From: Labia minor
Taxonomy: Eukaryota > Arthropoda > Insecta > Dermaptera > Spongiphoridae
Length of the DNA: 64,000 bases
Reading direction: 5' to 3'
Assembly (NCBI GenBank): GCA_963082975.1
Contig: OY720346.1
Location: 35,925,787-35,989,786, forward strand
This document shows positions 49,123 through 60,352 of the stretch, one piece after another. The notes under the pieces are model-generated. The model searched no databases and was not told the DNA's origin. It was given only the letters and a program-made list of their open reading frames with translations. The translations under genes and the position numbers were made by a program. How positions within the stretch are numbered: the first letter of the stretch is position 1; each line of letters starts with the position of its first letter.

Positions 49123-52100
49123 TATACCTACATGTTATACTTATATATATTTTAAAATTGATAAAAATGTTATTTATATTTTTTTTTAAATTCACAATAT
49201 GAAAATACTTACTTAATGAGGAACTGGTACACGTTTCTAATTTAGACGAATGTCATATATATATATATATATCATAGGTATATAGTATAAATACATATTT
49301 AAAATGTATGGGATCTGTTTTTATGAGCATGAGTGGGAGTGGTTGTTTCAAAAGTTGAAATAGGGAACATCATTTATCAAATGAACATTTAAGCAGTCTG
49401 CAGCAGGCAGACCTCCTCTACCTACAATCCCAGGAAGTGCGGAAATACATAGACAAATTCCCAACCTCCCCGTCCCCCTTCACCACCCACGCGCTTTGCC
49501 GTTTTGACACCAACCAACCAAACAGCAACAAGAGTAGCATACGGCCCCCTGAGCATGCCATGAGATGACAAACAAGTTAAATTGGATTGCAACCGGGGCT
49601 AATAAAGCCATTAAAACCCAATAAAACCAACCTACAGATTTATTTGCACACAGCAAATTCAAATAGAATATTCAATCCAATCTGAAATCGGATGAAACGT
49701 TATTTATATAGTATATAGAAGGAATATTAAAAAAAAATTAAATATTTAGTATTTATTAATCATCAGTCATAAATAAATGACTGAAATGATAAATAAAAGA
49801 ATCGGAGAATAAAAAGAAATTGATTTAGTTGCAAATATTTTAATGGTTATTAAAAAGATTGCTATGTAACACAAACAAAAAAACTTCTAATAATAAAGAA
49901 AATATTCAAATTAATTTATATAATAAGAAATTATAAAAAAATAAAAATAGAAGTTTATATGAATTAAGAAATAAAATATTTTTTAGGCTAAGAATGTTTT
50001 GAGATGTTCATATAAATTCAATGTTAAAAAAGAGAGAGAGCGAGAGTTGAGAGTAGAGAGGAAAATGGTTTAGGCTAAGGAAATTGGGAGGAATGTGGCT
50101 GCTGATGTAAGAAACTTTTGAGACCAGTACACCTAAAAGATCGATTGAATATATAGAATTATTTATTATAGCTCAGAACAAAGATAAATGTCAAATGTTT
50201 GTCTGAGTATCATTTAGCAAAATGTCTTAATTATATACATATTTATAAATTATAATAATAAAATTTGGATATACATTATTATTTTTTTAAAAAAAATGTA
50301 GATTCCTTAGTAGTTTTCTATTTCTTCTTCAAATTATGAGATTAGAGAAGATCATATTTTTTCTTTATTATTATTAATTGCGAATTTACTCTGTTTGGAT
50401 CATGCAAAGCCTCTATGAAGGGTGAGCATCTTGATCTTTTCTGGTGTTATGATATTTCCCAGGCTGAAGCAACGTATTGATAGTAAACGAGAGTTTTTGA
50501 TGTTAATTTTGCCGGTTACTGCTTTAGAGACGGGTGGATTGGCTACCTCCAAGGGTATTTTTGTTTTTCTTCTCATGCTTCAAGGATGCTTGTGATAAAA
50601 AAGTTTTATCTAGAACAAAGTATTGTCGCTCCTGGAGCTGGAGAGTATTTTTTTGTTTTTAATTTAATAATATGAAAATTAGTTTCAAACGCTGGACTTC
50701 TGAGTGCTAGATGGACACGCTAACCTCTTACAATTAGCCAATAATAATAATATAATAATATAAAAAAAAAAATATAATATAAATAATGATTAGCATAAGA
50801 TTAAAAAAATCAGTAATTAATATGATAGAGAGACAGATAAATAGATTATTTTCGACTATATATGTATATATATTTAGTTTTTTTTAAATAACACTATAAT
50901 TAGGAAAAAACAATTAATTAAAAATGAACAAAAATTCGAAGATTGAAAAAAATATTTTCTTATAATTTAATTCAATTCAATAAAGAAAGTTTTTAGTAAT
51001 CATCCTATTAAAAAATTTCAATTTTTGTTCTAATATATTTTAAATAAACCCCAGTGAAATAGAATTGAACCATTTAAAAAAAAGAGTGCTCTCGTTGTCG
51101 TTGATGTAGGTGGTCATTTCCAAAGGGTTTTTTATCCTCCGGTCTCTCTCTCACTCTCTTTCTTTTTCTTGACTTTCCTATCCTATCCGTCACTCTCGTG
51201 TGGGAAGATGAGTGGCAAGTGATGCGTGTCCATTGGAAGGGCAGACGCGAATTATCCGAGCCGGACGCGCGGAACAGTGCATATCGATATCCGTCTTCTG
51301 GTGTGTGCCTCGTCTAATAGGCTCCACCGATACACTGAGAGGCAATTTTTAACACCAACTCTTTTTTTTTTTTGGACATTCACACCCCTCCTATCTCCCG
51401 TTAACTCTTAGATACTTTAAAGAAGAGGTTTTCCCTCTCGTTTCCGAACGGTTGGTTGTTGTTTCAATGACCTCCACCTCCATCACCAACATCTTGTTGG
51501 AAAAACACTCACGACTACCCTCCAACTACCTTCGCTACTTCCGGATACTAAAACAATTAAACACTCGGGTAATATGTTACTTTTTGTTACTTTTATTGTA
51601 CTACTAATTTAAAAGATCATTTTATCACTTTTTAAGGAGTCTACAAAATGATTATATAAGTTTTATTTTTATTTATAAGTTGCAGTGGGGTAAGTGCGTA
51701 AACGGAGTATTGTATTTCTCACAAAATGATAATAAACTGTATGGAAAATACTTAGTGATCTACTTTATATCATTATGTACCATTTCAGATAGATATCACC
51801 TGTTTAGAGTGCGTTTCCCGACTCTATCACTCTTTTGAAATCACCTGAAAAAATTAACACGAGTAACTTTGTGACTTTCAATAACAAATCTTAGTGCTAT
51901 AATAAATTTTGTGTTTTGGGGCTTTAATTTTGTTACAATTTGTTATATTAAACATATTTTTGAACATAATTGTATATATCTAAAAAAACAAATTAGTTAA
52001 TAGTAACATAACAATTCAATAATACTAAAATAAGATTATTATTTGTAAAATAAATAAAATTTTTATTAGTTCAAAATCAAACTTTGCAAAAACTGGTCCT

Positions 52101-52539
52101 CACTTACCCCACTTCATCTTAATCTATTTTTAGACTGAATTTTGAAGTATGAATATTAAATATAATATCTCTATTACATTGACTACTGATTAATTTTTTA
52201 TCCAATAATCACACAAAAATAATTACCCAATAACACAAAATAACAAAGAGTTGTTATATTTCTTAAAGTTCATATTAAAAACTTTCAACTCTCAAACTAT
52301 GATATTTATAGTGCTTCAATAAAAATAATTCAAATTATGTTTTAAAAATAATTATTGCATTGAGAATTTTCATATAGAGGTTAATCAAGAATGGTATTAT
52401 CTGGATATTCGAATATAAAAAGTTTATAAAATTTATTATCTGAAGAAATCAATCAGTTTTGGTAAAATTTTCTTCACCTTTATATTAAACCCTTCTTAAA
52501 AAAATATGAGCTTCTGATTTCCCAATATACCCTGATATA
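49123..52539. other. Intergenic DNA with complex islands
   Basis: Islands at about 49380-49640 and 51060-51560 are GC-richer, the second with a TC-rich tract at 51140-51175. A TA run lies at 49256-49272. Nothing with a gene family was seen. A SINE-like element is listed at 50400. Confidence 0.5.
50400..50742 (-). repeat. tRNA-derived SINE
   Basis: On the - strand the head reads ttggctaattgtaagagg, ttagcgtgtccatctagcac, tcagaagtccagcgtttgaa. This is a clear tRNA-like D-arm, anticodon-arm and T-arm order, with the A box near ttagcgtgtcc and a degraded B box gcgtttgaaac. The body runs toward 50400 (cctccaagggt, ccaggctgaagcaac on +). No other copy was found in the window. Confidence 0.55.
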
Positions 52540-52793
52540 CCAAAAGTTGATGAATTCATGCTACTGATGCATTAAGTCTATATTCTATACATTTACATTA
52601 AGTAAACATATCAAATTTTTTCAAAATCCGTTGAGCCGTTCAACGGACGGACACACAACGGACGGACGGACAGACAGACATCATGCTAAAAATACTTTTT
52701 TCTGATAACAAAATGCATGATTAGTGGAGATATGTCAAAATCTCCACATGTGAAATTTGTTGTGAAAACAATAATTTCCCTTCCCGGCCAGTA
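52540..52793 (+). repeat. Family A 3' fragment
   Basis: Contains accaaaagttgatgaattc, ttgagccgttcaacggacgg, GGAC/GACA run and module X' (tctccacatgtgaaatttgt). The 5' part with the CRE sites is missing. Confidence 0.65.
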
Positions 52794-52880
52794 AAATTAC
52801 TAGTAATTTGTTTCCATTGGCTATCATTATTTTAAAAAAATGTTTTAACCAGTCAAATAGTAAAATATTTTTAAAAAATA

Positions 52881-53356
52881 CGAGGGCAAGTCAATAAGTC
52901 CTTTCTGAATTTTCTGTCTCTTAAATGAAATGTCACCCTGCTCCTGTCAGATGGGTCTTTGGTTTTTGTTTGACATCCATTAATAGCAGACTACCTCGTG
53001 ATTGGAGTAGAAAATGAAAAAAGAGAATTTCCATGAAAATCCATGAATTGGTATATGAATTCCTCCCTCAGAGGCCCAATTAATTCGTATTTAGTCCCAA
53101 TTAACTATTTCTTGTTTCCAAATCTGAAGAAATGGCTCAGCTGAAAGAGACTTAACTCCAACGATGGAATCATCTGACAAATAAATACCTATTTTGATGT
53201 TCTCGACAAAGCTTATTATTTAGAAGAGATAAAAAAATTGGAGAAACGTTGGACGTGTATAGAACTCAAAAGAGACTACATTGAAAAATAAAATAATTTT
53301 TTATTCAAAAACTTGTGTTCCATTCAAATAATCACGGACTTATTGACCTGTTCTAA
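52881..53356 (+). mobile_element. Mariner element, internally deleted (third family)
   Basis: Ends cgagggcaagtcaataagtc and (reverse complement of right) ttagaacaggtcaataagtc, with TA on both sides. The + strand keeps a C-terminal transposase remnant: FPNLKKWLS, then NTYFDVLDKAYYLEEIKKLE and KRWTCIELKRDYIEK before a TAA. These match the end of irritans/mauritiana-type mariner transposases. The catalytic centre is deleted and the frame is broken. 476 bp. Confidence 0.85.
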
Positions 53357-54605
53357 TATATTAAAATAATAAAAAAATAATATTATTTAAAATTGACTAA
53401 AATTTCTGCCATAAATACACACATTTACGTCAACGGGGAAACTACTTTTTAGGAGTTAAAATGATTTGAAACAAGGAGATCTGTAAAAATTGCATATTAG
53501 TAGTAAATCTGGATAATAATACCTTTAATTTCAAAAAACTTATATTGTATTATGTTTTTAAATTCTCGAAAATTGAAGTTTACAATTTAATAATATAGTT
53601 TACATTTTAAGAATCTTTACAAATTATAAATAATTACTTAATAATTAATATACTAATTGTATTTTGTAAAATACAGTTATTAGTATTGATAAGAATAAGA
53701 TTTAAAAATTCAATATTTGGCTCTTCCAAAATCGATGATATCTCTTTCCATGAATGAAATGTATACGTTTGATGTTTGACCCTCCGAGGCAGATGCAAAA
53801 CGCCCCCTTATTTTTTTTTTCCTTGATTTTATTTTATTATTTTGTCAATCTGTTCTATTGTATTTCGATTTCAACAAGCTATCATCGATTCACCTTTGAA
53901 TCTCGACTTTCATTTATTTTCGCCTTTTCTTTTTGATTTATATACTTAAATTGTCTTCTCGAGGTGTAGATATTCAATATACGTATATATGCTCTTGAAT
54001 AAATACAAAAAGATCTGCAGTGTGTATTTAGAGAAAGAGGGGAAGAAGGGGAAATAGGGTTTATAAAAAAAGCAAAACTGGTGCAAGGGGGGGGGACCGT
54101 ATCCACTCAATGGAGAGGCATCCATCCATGGAGAGGCTTCTACGAAAATAGAGGGCGATCCTATGAACATATTTATTTGAAGAAAATTGATCCAATAGGA
54201 TTTATTTATTTTTTTTTTCTAACTCTCTTTCTCTCTTTATCTTTTAAATCCTCTGTTTAAAAAGGATTTACAACTTCTGTAGTAATGAAACAATAACAAA
54301 GACACTTGCTAAAGAAAATAGATTGTTGTTGTTGCCGTTTAGGGTGGATGTACAATTTTAAATATTTATCAAAAGGATATAAATTTTTATACTTTACTAT
54401 AGTAAATTTATAAAGATGACTGAAAATATAAAATAAGCAAAAAAAAGTCATTGAAAATAAAAATTTTATACATATTTACTATGCAAAGGGGGATCTGTTG
54501 TTTTGAGAAAATGATTTTGTAAATAAGAGAACCATGCCTTCCAATGGTGGATTAAGCGACTGTCAGTAGCCCTGAATCGCTAGAGAGCACTAAACTCGAT
54601 CATTT

Positions 54606-54647
<42 letters not shown>

Positions 54648-55681
54648 CTTTGTAAAGATTGAATGGATTAAGTTTATTTTTGTCTGTTTGTGTCTCGTTG
54701 AAGGTGTGAGTCCTCTCCTCCCTCTCTCTTTAGTGTTATTCCTTTCAACATTGAGCCATTCTGATGTTGATCCTCTTAGTGTCAAACAACAGAGACAACC
54801 CGTTGAGTTGAATCCAAAAGCTTAGCTTTGTATCCGCCCCCCTTCCCAAAAAAAAGAAAATATCATCCTCTCCTCTCTTTTGATATCTCACCTGGAAACC
54901 TCAAAGAGACTAAAGGAAATAAAAAAAAAATAAACTAGAAAATAAATCAACATCCACTTCGTTATTTTAAATCATTAACTTTCTATATATTTGTATATAA
55001 ATATAATAATTTAATCATTTTTTTTATGTTTATGATTTGAAAATTAAAAAATTACAAAATTTTAAAATATGAATTACATTCAACAGTGATTCTTTAGAAA
55101 AAAGGAGGATTGTTATGGGAACTAATCCAAATCATTACTTCTTACCATGTACAATACAACAAGTTAGATAAACAATACTTTGATACTAGGAATGATTACT
55201 CAGAATGATGGTATATAATAAAATAAAATATTATGAGTTTTAAAATAATTTATATTTTAATTTCTTATGTGCATAAACATTGGAGAAGATATTAATTATA
55301 TTTGAACATGTAATAATATGAAATGTCTTATTTATATTTTGTATTAAAATTATTAAAATTAAAAATTACCATTTTTACCATATTAGGTTAAGTATTGTTT
55401 ATAATTACTATTATTAAAAATCAAATAAATTAATTAATTTGAATAAATAATTAATTAAATAAAAAATAATACTATTAATAGTTAAAAGTATAAAATGGAA
55501 AAAAAATATTAATAATGAATTGATTAAGAAATATTTTATTTATTTATTTAATATCTCAAATACACATTATTATTTAATTGTTTATTGTGTAAATTAATAT
55601 TTTTATACTAACCCTAAATTCTTGTTGAAAATAATTTAAATAAAAACGCATTTTATTTTTCCAAATATAATTGTATTATAA
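53357..55681. other. Intergenic AT-rich DNA
   Basis: Moderately complex patches at 53730-53790, 54060-54160 and 54690-54900. TA run at 54609-54645. No supported gene. Confidence 0.5.
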
Positions 55682-55922
55682 TTGTGCCACTCAGAAGCCA
55701 AAGCGATTAACTCCACATTTAAAGAAACTGAGAAAATGAAGCCCAAAGTTGACAGTTTGTATTAGATACAGGGTTATTGATCACAGAAAAATGTATATTG
55801 AATTGCAATATTAAGATTATCAAGTTCAATATTCACTTCATATGTTGCAGATTACATTGCATTAAATTACTATCAAAATTTTAAAATTTGGAGTTAATCG
55901 CTTTGGCTTCTGAGTGGCACAA
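55682..55922. mobile_element. MITE with 34-bp perfect inverted ends
   Basis: Ends begin ttgtgccactcagaagccaa and stay identical for 34 bp on the two sides, followed by a similar stretch. Flanked by TAA (55679-55681 and 55923-55925). A 3-bp TAA duplication suggests PIF/Harbinger, but TA (Tc1/mariner) cannot be excluded in this sequence. 241 bp, non-coding. Confidence 0.85.
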
Positions 55923-55925
55923 TAA

Positions 55926-57104
55926 ATAAAGAGTAATAATTCAAATAATAGAATAATAAAATATATATGTATATATTATATACATATATTAAATAATCTA
56001 TATTTTTTATATAATTATATTTATTTTTGTGTGATTAAGAAAAATTTAATTCTTCCGCATTTGATGGTAAAGTGACCAGCCACTTCATTATTTAATACTC
56101 CCCTATAAGAAATTATTTGTTTTGGCGATTATAGAATAAATACCTATAGTGTGTTAATTGAGTGCCAAGATATAATAAATAAATCAATTGCTAAATATTG
56201 CATTTGTTTGTCAGATTGAGTGGTGAATTGGAATTGTCGGTATTTTCTTTTTTCTATTAAAGTGACATTTATCACAAGATTGTATGTCGAGTGGGGATCT
56301 TTTTGCAAACACAAAGCGGCCCTTAAACGTCCAGTAGTCTCTTAATAGCCAAAGCAAAGTCGGTGATACTTATCTACAGAGAATTCTTCACATTGAAAGA
56401 TACCTTCAAGTACAAAGCTGCCAAGTGGCCTATACCTTCAGGGATCGTTTGCTAGGAACGGTCGCAGCAGCCCCATCCCTTTAGATAACTTTTGTTATTC
56501 ACCTCTCATCGGGCCCTCGAAGGGGCGTTAGCAGGAGAAAATAAATATTGTAACCTAGAGGCCCTTCATTTTGACATCGAGATATATAGATATTTATTAT
56601 AACGTGTTGAACGACATCCTTTCCCTCTCTTTTTCTTTTTTCCTTGAATGGGAATAAATATTCGATTAAATGAAGCTCAAATGTTACACATTCAAAAGAT
56701 TCTATTATTTATATAAATATTGTAGGTTTTTTTTATTGTGATTTTATTTATGACAAAAATGCAAAAGTAGCAAAAAAAAAAAAAAAATGTGTATTTTATT
56801 TATTTAATCAAACAGAAAAACGAAATACAAATACTTAATGTTTGCTTACCTATTGACATTTTTATTTTTTTCTAAAAATCTACAAGTAATAAAATTAAAT
56901 TTATTTTAAAAGATTTATTAAGTGTTATGTTGTTTGAGGGGAAAATAAATAAAATTATAGACAAAAAAATATAAGTTCAGTATTAATTCGATTGATTCGT
57001 ATATAGATATAAGAAAGATTTTAATAAAAAAAGAATATTTTCTGTTTGAAAAATTGTTTCTAATATTTTTAAATTAAGAATTAAAAAATATATTAAACTT
57101 TATA
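55926..57104. other. Intergenic DNA with a complex island
   Basis: About 56200-56580 is GC-richer unique sequence (gcagcagccccatcccttta, ctcatcgggccctcgaagg) without an open frame or a recognised RNA. It is a candidate conserved non-coding element. Confidence 0.4.
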
Positions 57105-57112
57105 CTTTAGAC

Positions 57113-57306
57113 CAGTGCTCCGCAACCGGTGTGACGCGGCACACTGGTTTGCCTTAAAGGAGATACATGAATATAAGAAATTTATATTTTTTTGATTTAT
57201 AATTATATTATATGCGGATTTCTAAGTTTCATTTGATCGCGGCGGCACACCTGTATCTCCTTTAAGGCAAACCAGTGTGCCGCGTCACACCGGTTGCGGA
57301 GCACTG
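57113..57306. mobile_element. hAT palindromic MITE, copy 2
   Basis: 194 bp, one base different by eye from the copy at 33655. Inverted ends are perfect for 55 bp. Flanked by CTTTAGAC (57105-57112 and 57307-57314). Near-identity of the two copies points to recent movement. Confidence 0.95.
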
Positions 57307-57314
57307 CTTTAGAC

Positions 57315-57707
57315 CAGTGATTCTCAACCACTGTGCCGCGGCACTTTTCTGTGTCGCGAGATTTTCAAAATGTGCTGCCAAATTTTACAAATGTAAAGTT
57401 CAAATGAAGAAAAAGTATTTATTTATTTTATATGTATGAAAAAAAGGTGAAGTGTTTTTGCGATCAGGCTCTTAAACATTTCCGATGTTTCAATATGGCT
57501 CTAAGTATCACCAAGTGTGCCCACCCCTGTTATATTATTTCAGAAATGTGTCTGACTATTGAAAAAGGTTGCCGACTCCTGATTATTATCATAAACTATA
57601 TTATAGGTAAATAAATAACTTTTATACTTATCTTTTTCTTTTTTTGCCGCTAAATTTTTAAACCGTTAAAAGTATGCCGCGGTAAAAAAACAGGTTGAGA
57701 ATCACTG
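57315..57707. mobile_element. Second hAT MITE, adjacent and sharing the target duplication
   Basis: Ends cagtgattctcaacc, perfect for 15 bp, with related subterminal ccgcggca. It is flanked by CTTTAGAC at 57307-57314 and again at 57708-57715. The middle octamer is shared with the neighbouring MITE at 57113. The short + frame inside is not a recognisable protein. Confidence 0.9.
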
Positions 57708-57715
57708 CTTTAGAC

Positions 57716-59115
57716 ATTATTGAATTTTAATTTTCAACATTTCTATGTATATTTATTTATTATAGCAGTATATATATATATATATATATGATAGCAGTAG
57801 GATATATAAAGCATTGATGAAATTATTAGATTTAACTTCAGTAACTAATTGAAAAATTTTACCAAGTTAGATAAACTAAATAATTTAACTAAAAATTATA
57901 CAATTTAATAAGAATATTATTTAATTAATCACTCGGTGAAATTTTAAATTTATTGAGAAGAAAAAATCTTGTGATGATGGTGTAACAACCGAAATGCGCA
58001 TAAAGCAAAATATATTAATCAATTTAATTTAAAATTTCACCATGTATTTAATTAAAAATTTTACTGATTAAATTGTATATCTTTTTATTTTAATTTTAGT
58101 TTATATCACTTAAAACATTGATGACTTATGTATCATTTATTACATTTATAAAATATTTAATAATAAATGAGACAAGTTTGTAGAAAAAGTTAATAATAAA
58201 TGCATGAAAGAAGATAGGGGAGTTGAAGAAATCATGAGGTCACGTGAGGGTAGAAGGTATACTCTGAAATACATCTACCAGTCAATCAAAATATACATGT
58301 ATGAAGATTGTAAAATTTTTTTATAATTAAACATGAGAGATGATATATAGACATTTACCTTAATAAGGAAACACTTCAAAAAGGTAAGGTTAATTTTAAC
58401 TAAAATGATATGATGTAAGTTCTAAAATACTCCTATCACTTTTTAAATCAATAATCTAAGATAAATAAGATGCTTCACCTAATTAAATTTAATGGAATTA
58501 TGGAAGAGAGAAATAAAATAGATATTGAAGATACAAGAGAGCAAAAGACATGATCATTTCTTACCCACTTTAAAAAAAAATATTCCTAACAAATAAATCT
58601 TCACCCATCTGGACCCTCCTACCGTGACAAATTTAGAGTCCTCACCATTATCAATGTCTCAATCTCGTTAGTGACCATCCCGTGGTCGCCTAATTTTCTA
58701 GAATTATTCCCTCCCTCTCGTGTGATTCTTATCCTCATGGTCATTGTATTGAATACAATCTTCTTCTCTTTCTCTATTTCTCGTTTGTAAATTTTTTTCT
58801 TAATATTTTATTCTCTTTAACCAGAAAGATCAGATCTCTGAGCTGGACTATCTTCATTTCAGATTCTAAGAGGGTGCCTTATTTATTTACTTATAATTTT
58901 TTTCATTTCATATTTTTGAAATCATTTTCATTTTATATTTTCAATAAATTGAGTTAATTAAAGAGATTTTTTTAACTTAGTGAAAAATTTAAACCGTTTA
59001 ATATTTAACCTTTTCAGGTCCAAGTACAATATTCTTCTGAAACTGCCATAAAACATTACTTTAATGAATTTCAGAGTCTAAAATTTAGATTTTTTTATTT
59101 ATTTCTCTAAAAAAT
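57716..59115. other. Intergenic AT-rich DNA
   Basis: Slightly more complex at 58590-58870. TA run at 57771-57788. No gene recognised. Confidence 0.5.
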
Positions 59116-60352
59116 TAGCTGGAGTGTCTCCACTCGACTATCTCGCAATTTGAATTGGATTAAATAACATAATATATTATATTTAAATTAAATTTAATTA
59201 ATTATAAATTATAAATAATAAATATTAAACCAGCGCATGTTTGGCTTTTTACCGACCGACGATAGTAAGGGAGGTATTGTTTTCACACCAAATTTCACAT
59301 GTGGAGATTTTTACATATCTCCACGAATCATGCATTTTCTAAACAGAAAAAAGTATTTTTAGCATGATGTCTGTCCGTCCGTCCGTCTGTCCGTCCGTCC
59401 GTCCGTATAGATGTGTACAGCCTGAACGGCTCAACCGATTTTGATGAAATTTGGTATATTTACTTAATGCATCAGTGGGATGAATTGATCAACTTTTGGT
59501 GCAATTCCGGAAACCGGAAGTGGTAGTATTAGCGATCGACGATAGGAAGGAAAGGGTTATTTTCACACCAAAGGAGATTTTTTTATATATCACCACGAAC
59601 TTTGTATTGGTTTTATCCTCGAGAAAAATCATATTTATTAGTTTTTTCTTGATTTAAAATTATATGACGTCATCCAGCCATTCATGACGTCACAGTCTGG
59701 TCTTGCATATATATTATAAATAAAATAAAATTAAAAATATTTATGTTATATCCATATCTGTTTTTTATTACATTAATAGATATATTAAAATTATTTGAAA
59801 TTGTTTCTGTAGCTGGAAATTAATTTATTTCAAACAGTCGGTCGGTTCGGACCTGGCCACAGGTCAACTTATTATTGATGGCACCATGGCACGTGTTGGC
59901 GCGTGAGATTTGCAGTGCTAAAAAATTAATTCTGGTACTTTCAGCAAATAAATCAAGCTGAAATTCTATATATAGCAGTTTTATACAATTATTAATCATG
60001 TGAAAAATTATCAAACATATATCTTTATTTTTACGGTCACTTTAGAGGAAAAAAAATCAAATCGTTGTAGGTAATGACCCTCTTCCGGTTGAGCTACATT
60101 TCTCAGAAGTTGATAGAAAACTATGAATTTTGAATAATGTCCATGTACCAAATTTCATCATTCTAGCTCAAACCGTTTTTGCGCAATCCTGCCTACATAC
60201 ATACACACATACACACATACACACACACACAGACATTTTTCTCAACCTTAGTGAAAATGATTCAGGAACCTTCAAAACGTATAAAAACATCAAAATCTCA
60301 ACATCGAAAATTTTCGTGATCGCAATACTATCTCTTACGAGTTAGTAAAAAA
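59116..60352 (-). repeat. Family B element, copy 3, split by family A
   Basis: Left part 59116-59248 (agctggagtgtctccactcg, accagcgcatgtttggcttt). Right part about 59875-60352 (gatggcaccatggcacgtgt, aaatcaagctgaaattctat, cacatacacacac, cgatcgcaatactatctctt). The two parts join without gap when compared with the uninterrupted copies at 43406 and 45010. Confidence 0.8.
59249..59874 (-). repeat. Family A element, complete-looking copy inside family B
   Basis: Runs from ccgaccgacgatagtaaggg to ggccacaggtcaacttat with all modules in order: X', (GTCC)n, core, X, paired TGACGTCA (about 59666 and 59684), end block. Because it sits in a known repeat, this copy best defines the element's limits. TA appears on both sides. 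No coding capacity. Confidence 0.8.
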
